A stretch of 16,070 nt of DNA from the NCBI GenBank assembly GCA_015039465.1, contig MU130510.1, positions 1 through 16,070 of the forward strand, written 5' to 3'. Below, one piece after another: positions 8,780-16,070 of this stretch. The notes below the pieces were generated by a model. The model was not told the origin of the DNA and did not search any database. It saw only the letters and a program-made list of their open reading frames with translations. Position 1 is the stretch's first letter. Each line of letters begins with the position of its first letter. The position numbers were made by a program, and so were the translations under genes. This stretch comes from Phlegmacium glaucopus. Taxonomy: Eukaryota; Basidiomycota; Agaricomycetes; Agaricales; Cortinariaceae.

Positions 8780-8917
8780 GGGTGATTATGTAATGTTCAA
8801 GGACGTCATGTGCCTTTGGCATGGATTTGTCAATGTTTATTTTTTTTAGAGAGTGATTAAGTAATGTTCAAGGTCATGTGCCTTTGGCACAGGTTTGCCC
8901 ATGTTTTTTTTTTTTTT
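8780..8917 (+). repeat. Tandem duplication, about 71-bp unit, ending in T tracts
   Basis: The unit starting GGTGATTATGTAATGTTCAA at 8781 recurs at 8852. Each copy carries CATGTGCCTTTGGCA (a small hairpin, TGTGCC-TTT-GGCACA in the second) and ends in a run of T. Confidence 0.8.
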
Positions 8918-8937
8918 ATCTAAGTCCATTGTCTCTC

Positions 8938-9110
8938 CCATCAACGTTCATCTATGTCACCTCCACTCAACACAAACACTCCCCAGCCCCTTACTACCCC
9001 AGATATGACCTAGACTTTGCATCGGTCGTATCTCTTGACCTAGACTTCACGTCGGTTGGACACTGGCCTAGACTTCGCATCGGCCGGATGATGTAGACTC
9101 TGCGTCAGTC
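8938..9110 (+). repeat. Inverted-orientation motif array plus direct repeat, left copy
   Basis: From about 9009 the sequence CTAGACTTTGCATCGG and relatives repeat four times. This is the reverse complement of the 8133-8288 motif. The C-rich block before it (8938-9008, containing CACTCCCCAGCCCCTTACTA) recurs exactly 400 bp downstream at 9338. Confidence 0.8.
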
Positions 9111-9345
9111 CAGTCATAGGCCTTGCGTCGACAATCAGATCTTTTTTGGACAACCCCGGTGCCGAGCTTCTACAGGTGTTGGAACGATGCAACCACAGCG
9201 CTCTCAAAGTATACGAATGCAAGAACATTATCAAACGGAACCAAGCCTACGTCTTTCAAAATGACACTTATAATGATGGATTTGTGGAGAAGAATTTCAA
9301 AACGAGTACTCTAATTATCAACGACAACGAGGTGAATCCCATCAA
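9106..9345 (+). pseudogene. SPT5-like gene fragment, copy A (truncated)
   Basis: The frame from 9146 reads DNPGAELLQVLERC, then IIKRNQAYVFQNDTYNDGF, VEKNFKTSTLIIND and VNP. This resembles the segment between the NGN/KOW1 region and KOW2 of fungal SPT5, the large subunit of the DSIF transcription elongation factor, where a phrase of the type AYVFRGDTYRDGF is followed by NPTLEEIxxFT. Homology ends at 9337, where the repeat of 8938 begins. Copy C (11085 onward) differs by about 15 changes plus a 3-bp indel by eye, several of them silent. It is a fragment without a start or downstream KOW domains. Confidence 0.55.
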
Positions 9346-9600
9346 TGTTCATCCATGTCACCTCTCCACTCAACGCAAACACTCCCCAGCCCCTTACTAC
9401 CCCAGATACGACCTAGACTTCACGTCAGTCATATCTCTTGACCTAGACTTTGCGTCGGTCGTATCTCTTGAACAAGACTATGCGTCGACCAGACACTGGA
9501 ATAGACCTTGCGTCTGGCCATGTCGACACTCGCATAGACTTTACGTCGCCCAGACACTGGCATAGACTTTACGTCGCCCCTCACATCGCTGGACGTGGAC
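9338..9600 (+). repeat. Motif array with direct repeat, right copy
   Basis: 9338-9440 repeats 8938-9040. It is followed by further diverged copies of CTAGACTTTGCGTCGG (e.g. at about 9411, 9441, 9474, 9501, 9533 and 9562), again opposite in orientation to the 8133 array. Short frames here come from the repeat and are not genes. Confidence 0.75.
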
Positions 9601-9607
9601 CCTCTCA

Positions 9608-10151
9608 GTCCAGTCATAGGCCTTGCGTCGACAATCAGAGCTATGTCGCACAACCAGTCGCCATGCCGACCCTCTACAGGTGTCGGAACAATGTCACCAC
9701 AGCGATCTCAAAGTAGACAAATGTCAAGAACCTCTAGTCAAACCAAATCAAGCCTACATCTCTCAAAACGACACTTATAACGATGCACTTGTGGAGAACA
9801 ATGTCAAAAGCACTCTAATTATCGACAACAACGACATGAACCCCACTCCTTGACGACATTACGCAATTCACTCGACGACAAGATAGATGCGACACCCATA
9901 TTCATCATTACCTATCTGTCACTAAAAGTCGCCAAAACTGAGCATCACTTCGCTTCTTATGAGCCCCTGATCAAATTCCAACTTTTATGAAGCTCAACAG
10001 GCAAATCTATGTGGTGTGCATTGAGGATACTGTCAACTAGCTAACAGGTATTCTCCAGGCATCCTATTACAAGATCGTGCGACTTCAATTTGTATTGTCT
10101 AAATTAACTCAGCATATTGCTTTCTTCAATGCTATGTACGCCACAGCAGAC
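9608..10151 (+). pseudogene. SPT5-like gene fragment, copy B (most decayed), left part
   Basis: This begins with the same 33-bp lead-in as copy A (9106 and 9608). It reads LKVDKCQEPLVKPNQAYISQ, NDTYNDAL and MNPTP before a stop at 9851-9853. A shifted frame then gives ITQFTRRQDRCDTHI, matching copy C. The later KOW2-like part is recognisable in DNA only, with several frame breaks (around 9970-10060). Homology to copy C continues to about 10143, is interrupted by the hAT-type insertion, and resumes at 10897-10995. Confidence 0.55.
10144..10151 (+). other. Left target-site duplication of the hAT-type element (imperfect)
   Basis: CAGCAGAC at 10144-10151 pairs with CAGCACAG at 10897-10904 (6 of 8 identical). 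Eight bases is the size made by hAT transposases. The uninterrupted copy C lacks the 745-bp insert at the matching place. Confidence 0.6.
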
Positions 10152-10896
10152 TAGTGATGTGCAGGGCCCGCCATTGAGCCGGAAGCCAGGCCAAGCCGAG
10201 CCATAAAAAACCCAGGCAACTGAGTGACAGCACAACAAGAAAGGATTTGCCTCTCGCCCCAGAATAGCTCAAAGCCAAAGCCGGCGGCTCAGGCCGTGGC
10301 TCTAGCACCAGAATTTTTTCGTTAACAACTTCGATTCATTATACAGTTTCTTATCTCAGAATGCACACCAAAAATACAGAAACTATACTTCGTTATCACA
10401 AGTGACATTGTCGCCCCTACAGATCACGGCGGCGCCCGCTTCGGATCACTGCGTCTCACCCTGACAAAAATGTCACATTGAAACACAACCAAATAACTTT
10501 CATAAATACTGGCGTGCAAGATACACTCCGTCAAAGAATCGAAACTGTCATGTTCATGGCAGCGAAACCTGCTCGTCACTACATAACCAACAATCGTAAC
10601 CCCTGTAGATTCCCTCGTCAAAGAGTCGCCCCTGTCATCAACTTTGAACATCTACCCTGTCATCACTGCATCTACCCTACATCACTAATACCATCCAAAC
10701 ATCTGATTTCCGTGCGTCACCATAACGAAATGTACAAGTACTGCTCAAAAGCTCGTGGCCTGCGCTCGGCCCATAGCTCAGGGCCGAGCCGGCTTTGGGG
10801 ACTTTAGCTTGGAACCAGGTTTCTGCAGAGACTGGACCCAGCTGAAGCCAGGCCAAAGCCGTGGCTTTTAAGCCAAGCCGAGCCGGAACATCACTA
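10152..10896. mobile_element. Non-autonomous hAT-type DNA transposon (745 bp)
   Basis: The left end reads TAGTGATGTGCAGGGC. The right end, reverse-complemented, reads TAGTGATGTTCCGGCT, so the terminal nine bases match perfectly and the next few mostly. TAGNG-type ends with an 8-bp duplication are the hAT hallmark. Subterminal regions are full of short GCC-containing repeats (AAGCCAGGCCAAGCCGAGCC near 10185, close relatives near 10845-10885), as expected for transposase binding. No transposase frame is present; frames inside (about 75-110 codons) show no hAT signature. The element would need a transposase supplied from elsewhere. It sits inside SPT5-like copy B, so it is younger than that copy. 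Confidence 0.75.
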
Positions 10897-10995
10897 CAGC
10901 ACAGGTAGCAACTCAGAACCAAACAGATACCTGACAGTTGATAACATATTCGGTCGTGAGCAATACACATTGACATAAACTTGTACATCTCGGCC
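10897..10995 (+). pseudogene. SPT5-like copy B, right part beyond the hAT insertion
   Basis: CAGGTAGCAACTCAGA through TTGATAACATATT and GAGCAATACACATT matches 11582-11672 of copy C. This proves that copies B and C share the same arrangement and that 10152-10896 is an insertion. Confidence 0.7.
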
Positions 10996-11062
10996 AGACA
11001 CAGGTACCTCAGAAAAAGTTGCCATCGGCATCAGATACTTGGTATCGTGGATCACTGGTTCA

Positions 11063-11678
11063 GTCCAGGGTTGCATTAGGCCTTGGCGTTCGACAATGGC
11101 AGATCTTTTTTGGACAACCCCGGTGCCGAGCTTCTACAGGTGTTGGAACGATGTGACCACAGCGATCTCAAAGTATACAAATGCAAGAACGTTATCAAAC
11201 GGAATCAAGCCTATGTCTTTCAAAACGACACTTATAACAATGGATTTGTGGAGAAGAATTTCAAAAGTACTCTAATTATCAACAACAACAACGTGAACCC
11301 CACCCTTGACAAGATTATGCAATTCACTCGACGACAAGATAGATGCGACACCCATATTGTCAACCTCTCTGTCATTAAGCGTCGTGAAAACTAGCATTGC
11401 CGTTCTATAGCCGGTGATCAAATTGAAGTTTTTGAAGGTGAACAGGCAGGTCTCTGTGGTGTGATTGAGGATATGTCAACGCAAGAGGTATTTTTCTGGC
11501 ATCGTATTACAAGATCGTCTCTTCAATTTTTTTGTCTAGATTGCGTCAGGATATTGCTTTCTTCAATGATGTCGGCACAGGAGAGGTAGCAACTCAGATT
11601 CAAACAGATACCCATGAGTTGATAACATATTTTGTTGTGAGCAATACACATTTAATAATGTTGTAGATCTTGTCCAGC
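11063..11678 (+). pseudogene. SPT5-like gene fragment, copy C (longest)
   Basis: The frame from 11083 gives VIKRNQAYVFQNDTYNNGF, VNPTLDKIMQFTRRQ and a stop TAG at 11392-11394. In the same frame beyond the stop comes SIAGDQIEVFEGEQAG with VIEDMSTQEVFFW. The GDxxEVxEGEQxG pattern is typical of the second KOW domain of fungal SPT5 (RNA- and RNA-polymerase-contacting in DSIF). From about 11530 a shifted frame reads LRQDIAFFN, GEVATQIQTD and HELITYFVVSN. One stop and at least one shift break it, and the NGN domain, other KOW domains and C-terminal repeats are absent. It ends at a 26-base A tract. SPT5 relationship is from recalled motifs; a search is needed. Confidence 0.55.
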
Positions 11679-11704
11679 AAAAAAAAAAAAAAAAAAAAAA
11701 AAAA
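11679..11704 (+). other. A tract of 26 bases
   Basis: The run follows the end of homology between copies B and C directly. It could be a retroposition poly(A) tail or simple slippage. Confidence 0.7.
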
Positions 11705-11842
11705 TCGGCAAAAGTCGGTTGTGGGGGGTAAAGGTAGGTTGTGGTGGACAAAAGTCAACCATGGCGGGAAGAAGTTGGTTGTGGTGGGCAAAAGTCGGTT
11801 GTGACGGGCAAAAGTCGGTTGCGGTCGACAAAAGTCCCTTGT
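11705..11842 (+). repeat. 20-bp minisatellite (CAAAAGTCGGTTGTGGTGGG)
   Basis: About seven diverged units run in tandem straight after the A tract. Minus-strand frames over this region are Pro/Thr/Phe-rich repeat artefacts. Confidence 0.85.
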
Positions 11843-11997
11843 GTGTTGGAACTGTAGGTTGCTGTGTCTCCAATCTCCTTTCTTATCTCTTCTCTTCCTC
11901 CTCCTACTTCCAGAACCTTCTACTTACTCCATATTCTGCTCCTACTCCTACTCGTTCTCTCTCAGAAGTCATTCTGATATCGCCAACTCCCTATCCC
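11843..11997. other. Pyrimidine-rich stretch between two minisatellites
   Basis: From about 11870 to 11965 the + strand is strongly C/T-rich (CTCTTCCTCCTCCTAC and similar). No gene is supported. Confidence 0.5.
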
Positions 11998-12140
11998 GGT
12001 GTTGGCTGAAAACGGGCGGTGTTGGCTGAAAACGGGTGGTGTTGGTTGAAGAAGGGCGGTACCGACTGAAAACGGGTGGTGTTGGATGGAAATGGGGGCG
12101 TTCGCTGAAAACGGCTGGCGTTGACTGAAAACAGATGGTG
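11998..12140 (+). repeat. 20-bp minisatellite (GGTGTTGGCTGAAAACGGGY)
   Basis: About seven tandem units of 19-20 bp, the first two nearly identical and the later ones more diverged. It is unrelated in sequence to the array at 11705, although the unit length is the same. Confidence 0.85.
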
Positions 12141-12159
12141 GGGGTGAAAATATATGACC

Positions 12160-12420
12160 TAGGGTATGTGGGGTGGTTAGCACTCGGAAACGGGTGAGAA
12201 AAGAGGTATGTACCTCTTTGACGACCACAGATGGCGATCTGTGGTCGTCGTTGCCGGCATTTTGATGTGGGGGGACGGTGACGTTGCCACGTTGCACGTC
12301 TGTCCTGTGGGGTATGTGTGGTAATTAGTGTATTGTATCATAACATAACATATTTACGTACCTTTTGACAACTACGGATGGCGCGCAGCACCATCCGTAG
12401 TCGTCGTTGTTCGTCGCAGC
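12160..12420. repeat. Duplicated hairpin unit (about 148-bp period)
   Basis: Unit 1 holds two perfect hairpins: AAAGAGGTA-TG-TACCTCTTT (12200-12219) and ACGACCACAGAT-GGCG-ATCTGTGGTCGT (12221-12248). Unit 2 holds ACTACGGATGG, a 9-base loop and CCATCCGTAGT (12371-12401), extended by GAC/GTC beyond one mismatch. Both units begin with GGGTATGTG (about 12162 and 12310) and continue as CGTCGTTG after the stem. No coding frame is supported. Confidence 0.7.
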
Positions 12421-12536
12421 CTTGAGGTGAGGTGGTGGTGTGAGAGAAAACAGAGGTGAGCTCTGGTTGTCACTTACAGTCACATAATCACCCACCTTGA
12501 GTCACGTGATTACCTCGTGTCATGAGCACATCACTG
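12421..12536. other. Short non-coding stretch with inverted heptamer
   Basis: TAATCAC (12485-12491) and GTGATTA (12506-12512) form an inverted repeat around CACCTTGAGTC. No gene is seen. Confidence 0.4.
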
Positions 12537-12589
12537 CCAAACAAGCCACACTTTGTAATGTTTATTAATAGCTGCTGTCAGGCAGCTGT

Positions 12590-12725
12590 CCGGTGCTGTC
12601 CGCTGACTGTCCATTGGACTTCGCTGGCCCATTTCCGGTGATTGTCCACCGGAAAGTCCATTGGTACTGTCCGGTGGACTAATTGTCCGACCGGACAAAC
12701 ACCGGAAATGGCATCGGACAGTCCC
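12590..12725. repeat. Nested fold-back sequence built on CCGGTG/GTCC
   Basis: 12629-12647 and 12693-12711 are reverse complements at 18 of 19 positions (CCATTTCCGGTGATTGTCC on the left). Inside the 45-base loop CCACCGGA and TCCGGTGG form a second hairpin. More GTCCGGTG words follow at 12777-12800. A palindromic small mobile element or an RNA-forming hairpin are both possible. Confidence 0.7.
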
Positions 12726-13088
12726 CGGAATAATATATCTATTTGTAACAACCAAAATTAGTATTTTCCAGACAGTGTCCGGTGACAGTCCGGCCGGAAA
12801 ATGTGGGGGAGTGTAAAGACCTCAAAAATTGCATCGACCTCTTGAAAGGAGCAAAAGCATATTCGCCTGAGGGGTCAGGGATCTTAGGTGAATCTTCACC
12901 TAGAGATTTTCTAGGGCTGTCATCGTTGGAGCGATCAGATGACAGGTTTGGGTCATATTCTTGGGTGCCGTATGTAGTTGTTATGATAGTCAGTAAAAGG
13001 TAACCCAGCGGCAGTATTCATGTTGCAACTCACAGTGTAGGAAGAGGTGAACTATTCTTTGCGCCTAAGCCATTAATGCTCCTCCCAA
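12726..13088. other. No supported gene
   Basis: A 73-codon + strand frame (12782-13003) has no recognisable motif or promoter. GTGGGGGAGTGTAAAGACC at 12802 looks somewhat like a purine tract beside an LTR start, but no partner LTR is visible. Confidence 0.35.
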
Positions 13089-13376
13089 TCAATCAACCCT
13101 CCAAACAGTTTCATTCACTTCCTCTGCCGATGAGCTGACTATAGCCCAGTCCATCAAAATGATAGGGAAATCAGGATTGACCGCCGCAACATTGACGACG
13201 TGATGGATGCCATCTATAGATCCAAGTTCAAAACCTACATGCTAAATTCCGGCAGCCTTCAAGGCGTCGATAGTTTCAACAGGGTTCCTCGGTGGTCGGA
13301 ATACTGGCAGTGAAACAGAAGCCTTCAAAATGGTATTGATAACTTGCTCGCTATACCGAACCACTCTTTCGTTCAG
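13089..13376 (-). pseudogene. Fragment resembling fungal fatty acid synthase beta, enoyl-reductase region
   Basis: One minus-strand frame of 96 codons with an internal TAG (13242-13244) reads ETIDALKAAGI, stop, HVGFELGSIDGIHHVVN, then VNPDFPIIL. In fungal FAS beta chains the FMN-binding enoyl-reductase region carries a phrase of the form GI-HVAFKPGSVDGIRQVVNIA followed by NPDFPI-LQWTGGR. The match is close up to PIIL, after which the glycine-rich motif is missing and the sequence diverges (MDWAIVSSS). The part upstream (YSEQVINTILKAS) is less clear. It is a short dead piece of a very large gene, in the same orientation as the mannosyltransferase fragment next to it. Confidence 0.5.
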
Positions 13377-13475
13377 CATACAGCGGTCTGCAGTTCATGG
13401 AAGGTCTTGATCCTCAATGTTTTATCGAGTCAAGGGTTAGTGTGGGACCCCAAGGTATGAGTAGGTCGAGATTTC

Positions 13476-14414
13476 TCACTCCACATTCCAGTACGTGTGC
13501 GCATCTTTTGGATTATTCTCCTTGTCACAGCTAACCTCGATCTGCTCGAAACCCCACTGCGGAAGAACAGCATTCGCAGCACAGAGATAACATCCCAGAG
13601 CTTCATGCTTGATCCTCAAACGAGTTGTGAGTGAATGGATCCGATCGATGTTGGTGCCTCGGTTGATATCATCCACAACTTCAATCTTCTAATAATCATG
13701 CTTATCACCAACTGTCTCGTTTCCATAACACGAAACTTAATAGTTTAACTTTGTAACAGGTGCCAAAACTGTGTGCGAATGGAGGGTGCGTGTCGTTGAA
13801 ACATGGTTCAATCTAATGACGTCACCATTCTTGAGGAACCTCATAGCGTCATTTGGATTGTAAAGAGGTTCGTCCCAGCGAGGCAAGATAGTGAACTTGT
13901 TGTTGTCATCCTTGTAGTGGTAGCAGGTAACCTGTTGTTGATTTGAACCGACAGGGAACGTTTGGACGTGAATGAAGAAGTCCGCCACCCCAACCCATGT
14001 TTTTCAGGGTGAGCTTCGAACCATACGCGACTTCTGCTCCAGTGGTTAAACACAAGACAGAAATATGAAAACGGAAAGTATACCAAGAGGATTTTTGGCA
14101 AAATCATTGCCTTCAAGATTGGCTTGGAAGAGAGGACTCATTTGAGCGTCGCCAGGTCCAGTGTGATTGAGGAGCAAGAAATGGATTTTAAAAGAGGCCA
14201 TAAAGACAAGGATCGGCACGATGATAAGACATTTTATTTGAGCACCCCAATGTTTGGCTTGGTCGCGCTGTGAAAACGTCAAGCCAAGTTCTGTGCGAGG
14301 CCTTCATAAAAGACGCTTACTATAGGAATTTTAGCATCTTCAAACTTTTCCCAAATGTCTTCAATGGTGTATACACCGACGAGAGCAGTCACGAAAAGAC
14401 CGACCATTTTTACA
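13476..14414 (-). pseudogene. Broken protein O-mannosyltransferase (PMT family, GT39; PMT2-like)
   Basis: PMTs are ER membrane enzymes that move mannose from dolichyl phosphate to Ser/Thr of secreted proteins. Three exons remain: 14414-14321 (VGLFVTALVGVYTIEDIWEK), 14267-14084 (membrane helix LIIVPILVFMASFKIHFLLL, then GPGDAQMSPLFQANLEGNDF) and 14033-13476. The last holds SKLTLKNMGWGGGLLHS, the MIR-domain blocks FPVGSNQQQVTCYHYKDDNN, GDVIRLNHVSTTRTLHSHTV and LPQWGFEQIEVSCDKENNP. Introns of 53 and 50 bp are preserved, so it arose by DNA copying, not retroposition. Lesions: an apparent extra A near the first exon start, a 2-base loss after LLHS (near 13975), stops at 13737-13739 and 13689-13691, and TGA at 13476-13478. 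The catalytic N-terminal loop and C-terminal half are absent. Subfamily is uncertain. Confidence 0.85.
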
Positions 14415-15294
14415 CTGGAAATAGTTAGTATCAAGGAGCTAGTAAGACGAAAGGTTAAAAGACTTTGTTATACAACCGATAGAAACCTCAGTCAGGAATA
14501 ACCATATCCAACAGTCGATAGAAAACGAGCTATGAAATGTTTCCGTTATTACAAGTGTATAGAGATATGAACTGTAGAAATCTTACTCATATTGTTTTGT
14601 TAAACAGAAAACAGCGAGGGAACGTGAAGAACAGAAGCATAGAATCCAGGCGGATGAACCGAGATATGCATAACTATGTCTGCCTGGGGAAGTAACTGGT
14701 GTCGATGGGGGACTTCAGATGAGGTTGTTGGCCCATTATAGATGGTGACCGTTGGATCTCTTCATGTTCAAGGTGATAGTTGCTGTATGTAGTAAGCTCT
14801 AGCAATCACAAATATTTTCCACCAAAATGCTGAAGGAATCTCTGTTTCTTGTTCGATGATACCTTAAAATACCACGGACTGATGAGAGCTGCGAAAGAAT
14901 ATAAATTTGAGTGTTTGGTTCACAAACTTTGTCACGCATAGCGACGGTTAATAGCATATGCTATCCATTTATTGCTAATGATAGTAGAAGAATCATTAAT
15001 TCTCGTTAAAGTTTGCAAATACACCTCGAGCACGTCCTGCAGCATGGAATGTCTAATCAAGTGATGAAGTTCACAAAAATGAAAATTTTGACAAAAACAA
15101 TGCTACAATGTACGAAAAGCATTACGGGCCTTAGCAAAAGAATTGACCCAGTATTTTTTATTTTATTTTGATCCTGGTGCCTCCTTGTTGTGAATTACTA
15201 AGTAAGTGAAATCGAACTGAAACCATAAAATATAAACTAGAACTATGATACATAGGTTACGAAGTAGCCGATCTCAAAACCAATTATCATTCAT
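14415..15294. other. Long stretch with no recognised feature
   Basis: 14418-14470 looks like the end of a PMT intron (branch-like ACTAAC before TTTCCAG on the minus strand), but no upstream PMT exon follows. The rest is A+T-rich, with only short frames, and shows no repeat, promoter or RNA gene that I can support. Confidence 0.4.
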
Positions 15295-15767
15295 CTACAC
15301 ATTCCAAGGTGTATCATCCTTCCCTGACAAATCAATCGGTCCGATGTCTCTCTCTAATCTGAACATTTCTTCGGTGTTGATGCGGTTTCCATTCAGTAGT
15401 TCCTCGATTTTGCTCAGTGCATTATCCCGATCCAACCGATGGTACACGGCTTGTTTTGCGACGTGTTTCCTGATTTCTTCGTGAACTTGGGCTATCACCG
15501 TTGACTCTCTGTAGGCGCTATAGGCGAGCATTATAAGGCGACGAGAAACAGGAACCCGGTATATTGAGACAAGCCAGAATACATTTTGCATGATGAGAGT
15601 GAGATCAACGATGTATGCCATAAGTCTTCGCAATGTGTCGTGCCTAACATAATGTTCGGTGTAATCTGTAGATATGGAAGAATGGTACACTTACGATTGC
15701 TGGTAAACGTCATAAGCCCATTTGGCGAGAACAAGGCAGCTGGCGATGGGCACGACAATTGGAGCGG
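15295..15767 (-). CDS. 3' part of a basidiomycete-type gene, two exons seen (possibly truncated)
   Basis: Exons (minus strand): 15767-15695 and 15643-15295 with TAG stop; intron of 51 bp (GTAAGT to GTTAG). They join in frame to read APIVVPIASCLVLAKWAYD, then VYQQSHDTLRRLMAYIVD, LTLIMQNVFWLVS, SRRLIMLAYSAYRESTV, HEEIRKHVAKQ, DNALSKIEELLNGNRI and a Gly/Asp-rich end. A hydrophobic segment (IVVPIASCLVLA) is followed by amphipathic helices. I recall such a region as the C-terminus of expanded basidiomycete proteins with an N-terminal GTP-binding domain, but that is uncertain and no G motifs are in the window. A TGA lies in frame just upstream of a possible CAG acceptor at 15768-15770, and the sequence beyond is repeat-like. 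So this is either a last-exon set of a longer gene or a truncated remnant. The kept frame suggests recent or real coding. Confidence 0.45.
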
Positions 15768-15900
15768 CTGGGCCGCATCAGTAAATTCAGGGTCTGCTTA
15801 CTAGCGCTGGATAGTGCCGGATAGCACCATAGCACCATAGTAAAGGGTCCTTTATTTGTAGTGCTGGACAGCATCATGCTATTCCTGTCTAGATGGCCTG

Positions 15901-16010
15901 TTACTGTAGAGTACTAGGGAGTGCTATATAGGCCTAGGTTACTACTATGGAGTACTACATAGGTCTAGGTTACTACTACAGAGTACTTTATAGGCCTAAG
16001 TTACTACTAT
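15901..16010 (+). repeat. 31-bp tandem repeat (TTACTACTAYRGAGTACT core)
   Basis: Units start at 15939, 15970 and 16001 (31 bp apart), with a longer diverged unit at 15901. Each contains the palindrome AGTACT and ends TAGGYCTARG. The array lies beyond the point where the 15295-15767 coding sequence is lost. Confidence 0.85.
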
Positions 16011-16070
16011 CCCGAAGCCATATCTCTCTTTCGAGCACTTGGTTAGTTCCACCCGATGCTACAAAGTAGC

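Noticed and set aside
10424..10807. Frames of 75-109 codons inside the hAT-type element
   Set aside because: They lack hAT transposase motifs (dimerisation domain, BED finger) and overlap on opposite strands.
11563..11873. Minus-strand frames with Phe runs and Pro/Thr repeats
   Set aside because: They arise from the A tract and the 20-bp minisatellite read backwards.
11962..12297. 111-codon minus-strand frame
   Set aside because: Its body is the translated 20-bp minisatellite (FSANAPIS-like repeats); there is no promoter or family match.
12782..13003. 73-codon + strand frame
   Set aside because: It has no recognised motif and begins inside the fold-back-rich region; the length is within chance.

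Overview
The window looks like accessory, repeat-rich DNA from a filamentous basidiomycete, most likely a mushroom-forming Agaricomycete. Supporting signs are genes broken by many introns of 47-54 bp with GTAAGT/GTATGT-type donors, protein families I know only from Agaricomycetes, Ty1/copia polyprotein remains of the type seen in those genomes, and decayed pieces of fungal housekeeping genes. Species cannot be named. All exon models are hand-built from frame continuity and splice signals, and all family calls come from recalled sequence patterns, not searches.

Layout. 1-720: almost nothing recognisable. 728-2706: a dead copia reverse transcriptase on the + strand, split by a 754-bp insertion. 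The insertion lies between two 46-bp near-identical copies of the same RT motif and contains a tRNA-like (SINE-type) segment. 2707-3300: A+T-rich spacer with degenerate repeats. 3304-8053: the only block with apparently intact genes: a 370-aa nuclear-type protein (-), a divergent 171-aa unknown protein (+), and a 683-aa conserved uncharacterised protein (-), each with three short introns. The first two share a ~450-bp divergent promoter region; the last two converge.

8054-12830: a repeat jungle. It has a 22-bp minisatellite built on GACGCAAAGTCTAG, inverted copies of the same motif, three decayed copies of an SPT5-like (transcription elongation factor) gene segment, a 745-bp non-autonomous hAT-type element inserted in one of them, a 26-base A tract, two 20-bp minisatellites, a duplicated hairpin unit and a nested fold-back. 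13089-14414: two broken minus-strand fragments of housekeeping genes, one resembling the enoyl-reductase region of fungal fatty acid synthase beta and one clearly a protein O-mannosyltransferase. 15295-15767: the 3' part of another basidiomycete-type gene. 15901-16010: a 31-bp tandem repeat.

How it fits together. The three intact genes show no evident shared pathway; the first and third belong to expanded, uncharacterised Agaricomycete families that I associate with transposon-rich neighbourhoods (recollection). The rest reads as a graveyard where retroelements, a DNA transposon and host-gene fragments have piled up. The points most worth checking are the repeated SPT5-like copies flanked by inverted motif arrays, the hAT insertion, the host-gene fragment cluster, and the apparent need for AAG 3' splice sites in three of nine introns.
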